DNA from: an uncultured Acetatifactor sp.
GTDB taxonomy: Bacteria > Bacillota > Clostridia > Lachnospirales > Lachnospiraceae
Direction: 5' to 3'
NCBI GenBank assembly: GCA_934433135.1
Contig: CAKRZO010000017.1
Location: forward strand, 12,709-76,708
DNA: 64,000 bases
Made by a program: the position numbers and the translations under genes. Position 1 is the stretch's first letter; the number at the start of each line of letters is the position of its first letter. The notes under the pieces were generated by a model. The model made no database searches and had not been told where the DNA came from. It was given only the letters and a program-made list of their open reading frames with translations. This document shows positions 43,199-51,829 of the stretch, piece by piece.

Positions 43199-46123
43199 AT
43201 GAAAAATAAAGAGAGAATGGAAAAGTATTTAAAAACAGAAGCAGAAAAGTTTGATAGAAAAGAAAGCTTGATAGCCATAGAGGGAAAAGGAGGACCGGGC
43301 TATCATACAAAACGAACCGGAAGAATTCATCCGATCAGGGATAGCATCAGCTTTGTTGCTGCAGTACTGATTGCCGGAGAAGAAAAATATTATGACATGG
43401 CTATTGCAGGACTTGAACGGATCTGTGAACTTCAGGATGTGAGACCGGACAGCCGCACTTTCGGACTATGGTCTTATTATATGGAAGAAGATGTGGATCA
43501 TATGATTGCACCGGACTATAACTGGGCAAATTTTGTGGGAAGAGATTTGCTGGCAGTGGGCATTTTGTGTGCAGAGAAGCTTCCGGAGAATCTGAAAAAG
43601 CAGTTGCATGAGACGATCCGTAATGCTGCAGAGTGCACCATCCGCAGAAACGTGGGAGCAGATTACACCAATATCAGCATTATGGGTGCCTTGACCATCA
43701 TTGCCGCCGGCGAACTTTTACAGGATGACAGAATCTTCCAGATCGGAAAGGAAAGGCTTAAAAAATTCTGTGAGTATACCCGAATTACAACCGCATTCAG
43801 TGAATATAACAGTTCCGGCTATATCGGAGTGGACTTGGAAGAGATTGCGCGTATGCTGGTGCTTTTCCGGGATAAGGAATGCCGGAAAATGGCAGAAGAA
43901 TTAAATCGCTACGGATGGGATATGCTGGCGGAACATTACAATCAGTCCCTGCAGCAGCTGACTCCGCCGCAGATGCGGGGATACACCGTTACGGACAATG
44001 GCAGTCTGGCAACTCTTATCTACCTGGGAACAGACGGAAAATATGGAAAAATGCACGAAGAGTGTGCACCACCGGATGTTCTGTTGTATCAACCGAAATG
44101 TCCTGAAGAGCTATTGTATCGTTTTGAAGAGAAGGAAAAATTTTGGAAGAATACTTTTTATCATAAAAATGACATCCGCAAACCGGGAGACGACGTAACT
44201 ATCATCCGGGAACTGGACAGTCCGGATCTGCAGGCCTATTCTTATAAAACGCAAGATTATTCCATGGGCGTCTTTGGAATCTGCGACACCTGGGTGCAGA
44301 GAAAGAATGCAATGGTGATCTGGGATAAGGAAAAGCCCAAGACCTTCCGGGTAAGAGGCATTCATAATAACTATGATTTTTGCTCGGGAATGGTATATGC
44401 TGCGCAGGCTCGGAATCGGATGCTGGGACATTTGGGACTGGTTACCGACCGTGGAAGTTTTCATTATATTCTGGATAAAGTCAAAAACGGCATTTATCAG
44501 GTAGAAGAATTGTGCTTCCGGTTTGAATTGGACGGGAATACGGAAAATCTTCAGATAAAAGATGAAAAAGCGCAAAAAAGTGGACGGAATTTCGTGATAG
44601 AAGACAGAAATCTTTTCATTCGGCTGCATGTGGAGAAGTGGATCTTTGACGGAAAAGAGGCGCCGGTTTACCTTTCGGAGGATAAAAAGGCGGTTATCCT
44701 GGAAGGGTACAGAGGACCGGAGATTACACTGGATACCAATAAACTGGGAGATACTTACGGTATCTTTACCATGAGCGTGGAACAGGCAAATGGTCGGAAC
44801 GCTGCAGAAAATTTGGATATTGCGGGGGATCGAGATATTGCGGAAGAACGAAGTACAGCAGAATACCGGAACAAAATCCATGATATGGATCAAGAGAGCG
44901 GATTCGCGAAGACAGAGCAGGTACAGGTAAGGACTCTTCCAGGCGGGAAAGTAAGGTCGGAGTGGAACGGTATGAGTGTGACTTCTTCTATGGCGGCAGT
45001 ACCTTACCGGAAAGCATTGGGACTGGATGCACCTTCCTATGAAAAGATGCAGTCACAGATGCAGACGATCCTGGAAAAGATGAAGGGAATGGAGGCAGAC
45101 GGAAGCGTAGAGGAAACCTGCCCCATCAGTATCATTTCCATGGATGCCTGGGAATGGCCCCAGGGTGTAGCATTGTTTGCCATGTATCAGTATTACAAAG
45201 AAAGCGGCGATCAGTCTGTTTTAACATACCTTAAGAACTGGTTCGACCGCCAGATTGAAAAAGGACTGCCGTCCCAGAATATCAATACCACCTGCCCTAT
45301 GCTCATGCTGGCATGTCTTTATGAGGAGGAGAGGGATGAAAAATACATTCCGCTTCTGCAAAAGTGGCTGGATGGAGTAATGTATCAACTGCCCCGTACG
45401 CCGGAGGGAGGGTTGCAGCATATTGTCAGCGGAGTTCTGAATGAAGGCCAGCTCTGGGATGATACCCTTTACATGACGGTGCTGTTCCTTGCGAAGATGG
45501 GAAAAGTACTGGGGAATGCTTCTTATATTCAGGAAAGCATCCGCCAGTTCATGGTTCACATTAAGTATCTGTCGGATGTCAAAACCGGACTGTTTTTTCA
45601 TGGATGGACCTTCCTGGGCAATCACCATTTTGCAAAAGCTTTATGGGGACGCGGAAATTCCTGGTATACGGCAGGACTGGTAGATTACCTGGAGTGCCTG
45701 GATGGAAATGAAGGCGTAAAGAAGTTCCTCTTAACAACGCTTCTAAGACAAGCGGAAGCACTTGAAAAATATCAGGATAATACCGGCGGGTCCGGCATTG
45801 CCGGACTTTGGCACACCCTTTTGGATGATCCGGATTCTTATCTGGAAACGTCTGCATCCTGTGCGTTTGCTTACGGACTTTTAAAAGCCGTACGCAAAGG
45901 CTATCTTCCCGCAAGGTTTGCCCAGGTCGGGGAAAAGGCAGTCATGGGTGTGATGGAGCAGATTGCAGAAGACGGCACGGTAAACGGTGTTTCTTATGGA
46001 ACTCCGGTATTTGCTACGCTGCAGGAATATAAAGAAGTTCCGATTTGTCCGATGCCTTATGGACAGAGTATGGCATTGATGATGCTGGTGGAAGCGTACC
46101 GGATGAAAGAAAATGATATCTGA
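43199..46123 (+). CDS. Fusion of an uncharacterised alpha/alpha-barrel-like domain to GH105
   Basis: A 974-residue cytosolic protein. Residues 1-540 resemble proteins 37421 and 39344 (ADYTNISIMGALTIIAAGELL near 161, SEYNSSGYIGVDLEEIARM near 201, MRGYTVTDNGSLATLIYLG near 261, then a beta-rich segment). A charged linker near 545-600 (GDRDIAEERSTAEYRN) joins it to a GH105 domain (about 605-970), the family of YteR, which removes unsaturated uronic acids left by polysaccharide lyases. GH105 marks: WEWPQGVALF, NINTTCPML, the catalytic Asp in QLWDDTLYM near 751, HGWTF, WGRGNSWY near 816 and ETSASCAFAYGLLKA. The fusion ties the unknown family to breakdown of uronate-containing oligosaccharides. Confidence 0.85.
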   Translation: MKNKERMEKYLKTEAEKFDRKESLIAIEGKGGPGYHTKRTGRIHPIRDSISFVAAVLIAGEEKYYDMAIAGLERICELQDVRPDSRTFGLWSYYMEEDVDHMIAPDYNWANFVGRDLLAVGILCAEKLPENLKKQLHETIRNAAECTIRRNVGADYTNISIMGALTIIAAGELLQDDRIFQIGKERLKKFCEYTRITTAFSEYNSSGYIGVDLEEIARMLVLFRDKECRKMAEELNRYGWDMLAEHYNQSLQQLTPPQMRGYTVTDNGSLATLIYLGTDGKYGKMHEECAPPDVLLYQPKCPEELLYRFEEKEKFWKNTFYHKNDIRKPGDDVTIIRELDSPDLQAYSYKTQDYSMGVFGICDTWVQRKNAMVIWDKEKPKTFRVRGIHNNYDFCSGMVYAAQARNRMLGHLGLVTDRGSFHYILDKVKNGIYQVEELCFRFELDGNTENLQIKDEKAQKSGRNFVIEDRNLFIRLHVEKWIFDGKEAPVYLSEDKKAVILEGYRGPEITLDTNKLGDTYGIFTMSVEQANGRNAAENLDIAGDRDIAEERSTAEYRNKIHDMDQESGFAKTEQVQVRTLPGGKVRSEWNGMSVTSSMAAVPYRKALGLDAPSYEKMQSQMQTILEKMKGMEADGSVEETCPISIISMDAWEWPQGVALFAMYQYYKESGDQSVLTYLKNWFDRQIEKGLPSQNINTTCPMLMLACLYEEERDEKYIPLLQKWLDGVMYQLPRTPEGGLQHIVSGVLNEGQLWDDTLYMTVLFLAKMGKVLGNASYIQESIRQFMVHIKYLSDVKTGLFFHGWTFLGNHHFAKALWGRGNSWYTAGLVDYLECLDGNEGVKKFLLTTLLRQAEALEKYQDNTGGSGIAGLWHTLLDDPDSYLETSASCAFAYGLLKAVRKGYLPARFAQVGEKAVMGVMEQIAEDGTVNGVSYGTPVFATLQEYKEVPICPMPYGQSMALMMLVEAYRMKENDI

Positions 46124-46154
46124 AAATCTTGCCGGAACCGTGACAAGCAGGATA

Positions 46155-46213
46155 CAAAACGGTGCAGATGTAATGAAGCTTTGCTGGAAGCTGACGGATT
46201 ATGTTGATAAAAT
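46155..46213 (+). promoter_or_regulatory. Repeated operator/promoter, copy 3
   Basis: Less similar overall than copies 1 and 2 but keeps CAAAACGGTGC (from 46155), GAAGCTTTGCTGGA and a -10 TAAAAT (46208-46213). Core-to--10 spacing is again exactly 53 bp although the sequence between has diverged. It lies 52 bp upstream of the first permease gene. Confidence 0.72.
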
Positions 46214-46264
46214 AGAAGAAAGATAGAAAAGTTTGTAGGATGAAGAAAGGTGTGATTTATCATT

Positions 46265-47227
46265 ATGAAAAAGAGACAGCAAAGAAAGAAGGAAGCGCCG
46301 ATGGAAACTACCAATAGGAGAGGAAGTAAGGTAAAACGCAGGGAAACGTTTCATCTGGATCTGATGGTATTACCCGGTTTTTTACTGCTTTTGCTATTTA
46401 ATTACGCTCCGATGCTGGGACTGCCGATTGCTTTTAAGGATTATAATCCCAATCTGGGAATTATGGGAAGCCCGTGGAACGGCTGGGAGAATTTCCGCTT
46501 TTTCTTTGAGTCTCAGGATGCGGTTCGTACGATACGAAATACGCTGATGTATAGTGTGACTTTTTTGATTCTGGATCTGGTCTGCGGAGTGGGACTGGCT
46601 TTAATGTTTTATAATCTGCGTTCCAGAAAAGCTCTGAAAGTTTATAATACCATCGTAATATTACCGCGATTTATGTCAGCGGTCATCATAGCTTTTATCG
46701 TTTATATCATATTGAACCCTACTTATGGTCTGCTCAATCATCTGATCACTGCATTAGGAGGGAGCAAGGTTCAATGGTATTCCCAGGCATCTTATTGGCC
46801 GGTTATTTTAACGATTACTCACATTTGGCAGACAGTAGGTATGAACAGCATTGTTTATTATGCTTCCCTGATGGGACTGGATGAGGCACTTTTGGAGGCG
46901 GCAAGACTGGACGGAGCGTCCAAATGGCAGGAAACTTGGTATGTGGTCATTCCTCATCTGATTCCCGTTATGGTGATTACTACCATTCTGGCAATCGGTC
47001 GGCTTTTCCAGGGTGATTTCGGCTTGTTTTATCAGGTACCGAAAAATGTGGGTCTTTTGTACGAAACCACAGATGTCATCAACACCTATACCTATCGGGC
47101 GCTGCAGTCCGGTTCGTTTGAAAAATCAACGGCAGTCGGTTTGTTCCAGTCCGTAATGGGTGCGGTTCTGGTTATTATTACCAATAAAATTGTTCAGAAG
47201 ATCAGTCCGGAAAACAGCCTGTTCTAG
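46265..47227 (+). CDS. CUT1 sugar ABC transporter permease 1 (LplB/YteP-type)
   Basis: A 320-residue inner-membrane protein with six hydrophobic segments, the first near residues 34-52. The permease signature EAARLDGASKWQETWYVVIPHLIP is near 217-240 (EAA loop that contacts the ATPase). The short cytosolic N-terminus is highly basic. Family members in Bacillus (LplB, YteP) import oligosaccharides such as rhamnogalacturonan fragments. Driven by operator copy 3; followed by the second permease after 13 bp. Confidence 0.93.
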   Translation: MKKRQQRKKEAPMETTNRRGSKVKRRETFHLDLMVLPGFLLLLLFNYAPMLGLPIAFKDYNPNLGIMGSPWNGWENFRFFFESQDAVRTIRNTLMYSVTFLILDLVCGVGLALMFYNLRSRKALKVYNTIVILPRFMSAVIIAFIVYIILNPTYGLLNHLITALGGSKVQWYSQASYWPVILTITHIWQTVGMNSIVYYASLMGLDEALLEAARLDGASKWQETWYVVIPHLIPVMVITTILAIGRLFQGDFGLFYQVPKNVGLLYETTDVINTYTYRALQSGSFEKSTAVGLFQSVMGAVLVIITNKIVQKISPENSLF

Positions 47228-47240
47228 GGAGGGGATAGTT

Positions 47241-48131
47241 ATGAATCAGAATAAAAAGAAGAAAAATATAAAAGGGCAAGTGGTTTTACATATCCTGTTT
47301 CTGCTGATGTCGGCAACGTATGTCCTGCCGTTTTTGATGGTCATATCGGTATCTTTCACGGATGAAACGGCATTGATCCGAGACGGCTACGGTTTGATTC
47401 CATCCGTTTTTTCGACGCAAGCATATGAATCCGTATTTAGGGATCCCACCCAGATTTTAAATTCTTATGGGACGACGATTATTTTTACGGCAGCGGCTAC
47501 TTTTTTAGCGGTTCTGGTAATGGGGATTATGGCTTATCCTCTGTCGAGACCCAATTACAAGCATAACCGGTTCGTATCCTTATTTGTTTTGTTTACCATG
47601 CTTTTCAGTGCAGGAATGGTACCGAGTTATTTGTTGATCGTGAAATATCTTCATTTAAATAACACCATTTGGGTTTACATTCTTCCGGGATTGGTAAGTG
47701 CTTATAACCTGATCGTTATTCGAACCAATTATAAGAGTCTGCCGGATGAGTTGATTGAGGCGGCCAAAATCGACGGAGCCGGAGAGTTGTTTATCTGTTT
47801 TAAGATTGTAATGCCGTTGTGTAAGCCAGTATTGGCAAGTATCGGATTCCTGTTCCTGGTAAATAAATGGAATGACTGGATGAGTTCCATGCTTTATATT
47901 ACGAAGCCGCAGCTTTATTCTTTGCAGTATATGTTGCAGAGGATATTGAATGAAGCACAATTTCTAAAACAATTGGCAGATGCCGGTACCTTGAATGCAG
48001 GAGAAGTTTTCCCGACGGAAAGCTTCCGTTATGCCATGGCAGTGGTAGCAGCCGGGCCGGTTCTGATTGTCTTCCCGTTCTTCCAGAAGTATTTTGCAAA
48101 AGGTCTGACACTTGGAGGAGTGAAAGGGTAG
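47241..48131 (+). CDS. CUT1 sugar ABC transporter permease 2 (LplC/YtcP-type)
   Basis: A 296-residue inner-membrane protein with six hydrophobic segments. The EAA loop is EAAKIDGAGELFICFKIVMPLCKP near 172-195; the end FPFFQKYFAKGLTLGGVKG is diagnostic of the CUT1 second permease. ATG 47241 is placed by GGGAGGGGAT; a longer in-frame start lies inside the previous gene. It forms the translocation channel with the previous protein. A strong terminator follows. Confidence 0.93.
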   Translation: MNQNKKKKNIKGQVVLHILFLLMSATYVLPFLMVISVSFTDETALIRDGYGLIPSVFSTQAYESVFRDPTQILNSYGTTIIFTAAATFLAVLVMGIMAYPLSRPNYKHNRFVSLFVLFTMLFSAGMVPSYLLIVKYLHLNNTIWVYILPGLVSAYNLIVIRTNYKSLPDELIEAAKIDGAGELFICFKIVMPLCKPVLASIGFLFLVNKWNDWMSSMLYITKPQLYSLQYMLQRILNEAQFLKQLADAGTLNAGEVFPTESFRYAMAVVAAGPVLIVFPFFQKYFAKGLTLGGVKG

Positions 48132-48202
48132 GCAGTGCGAAAAAATTGGATAGCAGCAGTGAGCTGTTTTGACAAAAGAATCCGGTAATTATATGTTTTT
48201 GC

Positions 48203-48245
48203 AAGGGCAGTGTTCTTCTTTAAGGGGAGAACAACTGCCCTTTTT
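48203..48245. terminator. Terminator after the permease genes
   Basis: AAGGGCAGTTGTTCTT-like left arm (48203-48217: AAGGGCAGTGTTCTT) pairs with GAGAACAACTGCCCTT (from 48227), followed by T-run. A close relative is at 54236-54276, and the right half alone recurs at about 50658-50678 (GGAGAACAACTGCCCTTTTT). Confidence 0.87.
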
Positions 48246-48252
48246 AATCTTT

Positions 48253-49407
48253 TCAGGGCTTGTAGCGGATTGGTATGGAAAGAAGCTCTCGGACACGTAC
48301 TTCCAGTACTTTCTCAATCGCAGCCAAATGATCCTCCGGAAGGTTTAAGTGAGGATGTCGTTTGAAGCGGAATCCGATCATGCGACGCAGCTGCTCCTTT
48401 TGGCTGGCTCCCATTACTTCTGCACATACTTCTTCGAAACTGATGTTATAGGGATTCGAACGAGTCCGTGCATACTCATCAAGTACCGGAATATCTTCTT
48501 TGCCGGCATAGCAAAATAGGGATAGACCATTATCAAAAACAGGAGCAGGTGCAAGGATTTCCCCGGTATGATTATCTCTGAGTATACCAAAATTACCAAA
48601 GTGACGGTCTTCGTTGTAGATCAGTGCATCAAATACCAACATGCTGCGAATTTGTTCCGAGAAATTTCGTCCTTTGGAATCATAATATTCAAGACATTTT
48701 TGGAGACCTCCGCTTTTTAAGATTCTGCCGATGGGGATATAAGAGATATCCTTGCTGGTAAATAAAGCACACTTGGATGCTGTAATTCCTTTCCAGTTTT
48801 CAAGATCGTAATGAACTGCATTTAACTGCATGGTTTCTGCAATTTGTGAGGCATAATATTCGCAATATGGTTCCCTGCCTGCATTGGAAGCCCCGCAGGT
48901 TCCGCCTTTGTAAAGGTAGATACCGTCATTTTCTATATACCGCCATGCTTTTGGAAGCATGCCGTTTGTAGTCAGTTCCGGAGAAGTGGTGAAAGCCTGC
49001 TTGCTTTGTCCGGCACCGGTGTATGCCACAAGAGCCAACATTTCAGAGAAACGGTTCTCATATAGATTGTATTTGTCGAACGTCCCATCAAAATCTGCCG
49101 GGACAACCCAGTAGCTGTCATTCAGGGAAAGACCTTTACACACATCAATAATTCCCTTGGTATCGTTGTGACTAAGCCCCAATGTTTTGAGAATTTCGTC
49201 TACAAAGGTTCGATTTTTAGGGATGACACGTCTCTCAAGCCATTTAATAATTCCCTCTTCGGTTCGTTCCATGTCAAGAGGCATAAGATGTTCGAAAGCA
49301 GTATTCACATTTATAATTTCAGCGACAAGACCCTCCAGGCCGCGCTTTTCCATAGAAAAGCGTATCAATGCCGTATCATAGATACGAAGACTGTAAATAT
49401 TATTCAT
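48253..49407 (-). CDS. HipA-like protein kinase
   Basis: A 384-residue protein resembling the C-terminal kinase lobe of HipA-type toxins and the CtkA group. Visible motifs: a central GLSLNDSYWVV near 90-100, EYYASQIAETMQL near 187, the catalytic-loop-like LIYNEDRHFGNFG near 268 (catalytic Asp and Asn) and the metal site PVFDNGLSLF near 291. No HipB antitoxin gene is next to it, and the N-terminal HipA_N region is not obvious, so toxin function is not shown. It converges on the permease operon at a shared terminator. It lies in a run of single accessory genes (Rpn nuclease, AraC), suggesting later insertion. Confidence 0.75.
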   Translation of the reverse strand: MNNIYSLRIYDTALIRFSMEKRGLEGLVAEIINVNTAFEHLMPLDMERTEEGIIKWLERRVIPKNRTFVDEILKTLGLSHNDTKGIIDVCKGLSLNDSYWVVPADFDGTFDKYNLYENRFSEMLALVAYTGAGQSKQAFTTSPELTTNGMLPKAWRYIENDGIYLYKGGTCGASNAGREPYCEYYASQIAETMQLNAVHYDLENWKGITASKCALFTSKDISYIPIGRILKSGGLQKCLEYYDSKGRNFSEQIRSMLVFDALIYNEDRHFGNFGILRDNHTGEILAPAPVFDNGLSLFCYAGKEDIPVLDEYARTRSNPYNISFEEVCAEVMGASQKEQLRRMIGFRFKRHPHLNLPEDHLAAIEKVLEVRVRELLSIPIRYKP

Positions 49408-49546
49408 CGCTTCCTCCTATCTTCGATCAGCGAAGAAATCTTTTCCTGTTCCATATGCATGTTAACACAAATGATAACAGCAGACAAGAGGATAGTAAGA
49501 AAAACAACGGATAAAAAGTGCAGGTTATTAAAATTTCAGAAACAAA

Positions 49547-49575
49547 TTGCATGATACAAACGCTTGTGGTACACT
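49547..49575 (+). promoter_or_regulatory. Promoter of the Rpn-type gene
   Basis: TTGCAT (49547-49552) and TACACT (49570-49575) with 17-bp spacing. The segment AAATTGCATGATAC...GCTTGTGGTACACT recurs almost unchanged at 54304-54335. Confidence 0.65.
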
Positions 49576-49662
49576 ATAAGTGAGAGGCACCTTTCTGCGT
49601 TTAAGTGTTAGATTTGTATGGATATTATATCGACAATAACTTAAAGGAAAGGAAAAATTAAT

Positions 49663-50553
49663 TTGTATCAAATAAAATCTAATATGGAAAAAGCATTTCT
49701 CCAAAAGACAGGGGAAATTGCAAGAAAAACTGTAAAAGACAGCGTATTTACGGATCTGTTTCAAGAGCCGAAGTATCTAATACAGCTCTATCGGGCATTA
49801 CATCCGGAAGATCGGGATGTAACAGAAGAGAGCATCCGCAATGTAACGATTAAAAATATACTGTTGGATCAGTGCTACAATGATTTGGGATTTTGCATTG
49901 GAGACAGACTGATCATTCTGGTAGAGGCTCAAAGTACATGGACGGTGAATATTGTGGTTCGCGGTCTTATGTATCTGGTGCAGACCTATCAGGAGTACAA
50001 CGAGAGAACGGGGCAGAATTTATATGGCAGCAAGCCTGTGAAACTGCCGAAACCGGAACTGTATGTAATATATACAGGTGAACGAAAGACAAGACCTGAG
50101 TATCTATATTTGTCAAAAGTATTTTTTAACGGAGAGGAAAGCGCCGTTGAAGTGAAAGTAAAGATGATTTACGATGGCGAAGAAGGAGACATTATAAATC
50201 AGTATGTAACCTTTACCAGAATTTATAATGAACAGGTGAAGCGATACGGAAGAACCCGGGAAGCTGTGTTGGAGACAATAGCGATTTGCAAGGACGAAAA
50301 TGTATTAAAAGAGTATCTGGGAAGCAGAGAACAGGAGGTTGTGAGCATTATGATGTCGTTGTTTGATGATGAATACATTTTGAAGACCTATGTTGCTGAT
50401 AAGGAAAAAGAGGCAGCTAAGAAAGCAGCTAAAACAGCAGCTTTAAAATTTTACAAAAAAGGTGTATCCATAGAGGATATTGCAGATTCGCTTGATGTAC
50501 CCAAGGAAGAAGTAGAGGAATGGCTTGGGCTTTCCTGTAAACAGAATGGATGA
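49663..50553 (+). CDS. Rpn-family recombination-promoting nuclease / putative transposase
   Basis: A 296-residue protein of the PD-(D/E)XK superfamily: DSVFTDLFQEPKYLIQLYRAL near 24, then an acidic/NDLGF region near 67 and the LIILVEAQST segment near 80 (E-x-Q catalytic motif of the family), GLMYLVQTYQEY near 95, and ELYVIYTGE. The C-terminus has a basic coiled stretch and a small HTH-like end (YKKGVSIEDIADSLDVPKEEVEEWL). Rpn proteins are endonucleases that promote recA-independent recombination. TTG 49663 has AAAGGAAAGG upstream; ATG 49684 is an alternative. Stand-alone gene with its own promoter. Confidence 0.82.
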   Translation: MYQIKSNMEKAFLQKTGEIARKTVKDSVFTDLFQEPKYLIQLYRALHPEDRDVTEESIRNVTIKNILLDQCYNDLGFCIGDRLIILVEAQSTWTVNIVVRGLMYLVQTYQEYNERTGQNLYGSKPVKLPKPELYVIYTGERKTRPEYLYLSKVFFNGEESAVEVKVKMIYDGEEGDIINQYVTFTRIYNEQVKRYGRTREAVLETIAICKDENVLKEYLGSREQEVVSIMMSLFDDEYILKTYVADKEKEAAKKAAKTAALKFYKKGVSIEDIADSLDVPKEEVEEWLGLSCKQNG

Positions 50554-50679
50554 AGAATCCGGTATTCAATCTTTTATATTAAATTTGGATGAGTAACAAT
50601 CGAGCATTTTTATGTAGCAAGTAGATTGGTAAAATTCGCACCACTGGTGCGAGAAATGGAGAACAACTGCCCTTTTTAA

Positions 50680-51555
50680 TCAGCCGCGTCCTTTCAGGGT
50701 CTGCCGGTACTGCCCGGGTGACATCCCGAACCGCTTCCCGAATCTGCGGATGAAATTGGCATAGTCGGTAAAACCGGATTCCTGGCAGATCTGTGCTATC
50801 GCCATATCGGAAAAAGTAAGCAGCTTATGGGCATAGGAAAAGCGCATATCATCCAAAGTTTCTTTAAAGCCGCAGCCGGTTTCTTCTTTGAAAAGCCGGG
50901 AAAAGTATGTGGGAGTAAGGCCGGTATAGGCAGCGGCCTCCTCCAGCGTGATGGCATCCCGGAAATGGTTGAGCAAATATAAAAGTGCTTTTGAGCGGAA
51001 AACATTCTCTCCGGAAGCAGAGAGGCATTTTAATTTGCCTATTTTACAGAGCAGACAGTTTAGCAAAAGGGGCGCATAGGACGGATCCTGCATATGCCCG
51101 GTAAGCTCTGAAAACAATCCTTCCAGATAAGCTTTGTCCCGGTCAGGAACAAGACAGACAACCGGGGCGGGAGAATTTTGCACGGGAATATTTTGCACGG
51201 GAGCATTTTGCAAAGGAATATTTTGCTTTTGAGCAAAAGGTTCTTTTTTGTCGGAAAAATCGGTCAGATCCGATAAAATGGCGGCTTTTGCAATGCTTCC
51301 GGAGAAGATGACGTTATAGATCTTTGCATTCTGCGGCTTCACACAGTGGAAGTTCGCAGGCGTCATAAAAAAGAGCATACCGGGAGCAATTTCATACGAT
51401 ACGTTGTCTATGATATATTCCCCACTGCCGGAGAGGATATATTCGATTTCAAAATAATCATGCCAATGGGTTTCATAGTCGTGCAAAAGGGTACGTAAAT
51501 CCGCACTTAAAAGCTTGTTCTTGATTACGGAAGAAGCAGTATATCGGTTCATCAT
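50680..51555 (-). CDS. AraC-family regulator with cupin sensor domain
   Basis: A 291-residue regulator. N-terminal AraC-type cupin domain (HWHDYFEIEYILSGSGEYIID near 31, APGMLFFMTPANFHCV near 58); C-terminal double HTH with LEEAAAYTGLTPTYFSRLFKEETGCGFKETL near 198 and IAQICQESGFTDYANFIRRFGKRFGMSPGQYR near 253. Between them is a repeated Gln/Pro-rich insertion (QNIPLQNAPVQNIPVQNSP, DNA repeats at about 51175-51225). It is divergent from the GH2 gene at 51830 and probably controls it in response to a mannose-type sugar; that is inferred from position. Confidence 0.9.
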   Translation of the reverse strand: MMNRYTASSVIKNKLLSADLRTLLHDYETHWHDYFEIEYILSGSGEYIIDNVSYEIAPGMLFFMTPANFHCVKPQNAKIYNVIFSGSIAKAAILSDLTDFSDKKEPFAQKQNIPLQNAPVQNIPVQNSPAPVVCLVPDRDKAYLEGLFSELTGHMQDPSYAPLLLNCLLCKIGKLKCLSASGENVFRSKALLYLLNHFRDAITLEEAAAYTGLTPTYFSRLFKEETGCGFKETLDDMRFSYAHKLLTFSDMAIAQICQESGFTDYANFIRRFGKRFGMSPGQYRQTLKGRG

Positions 51556-51829
51556 CCTGTATCCGGTCTCCTTCTTTTCTTGATTTTACGCTTGACGCAT
51601 CGAAATTTACCTTTTTCGCAATCCTGGTACACCGTCCTGCAAATAACCAGACCAAATAACTTGCCTGTTATTGATCCGGTTATTTCTTGTACGTTGTACT
51701 AGGTTATGCATCTACTATGTCACATTTTTCAAAAAAAAGCAACTCTATCATAAAAAAAGCAAAGACATTTTGTTTCGGAATCCGTACAATAAAAAGGAAA
51801 GATTTTAATGCAAAGGAGCAGACAAAGAA
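51556..51829. other. Divergent intergenic region between AraC regulator and GH2 gene
   Basis: 274 bp, visibly AT-rich. A TACAAT near 51785-51790 could be the -10 of the GH2 promoter with no good -35, consistent with AraC-dependent activation. An AAAGGAG site lies before ATG 51830. I see no convincing palindromic operator. Confidence 0.4.

Noticed and set aside
48253..50553. HipA-like kinase and Rpn nuclease as a defence island or toxin-antitoxin pair
   Set aside because: The genes are divergent, no antitoxin or other defence gene is adjacent and each has its own control region; the evidence does not go beyond single accessory genes.
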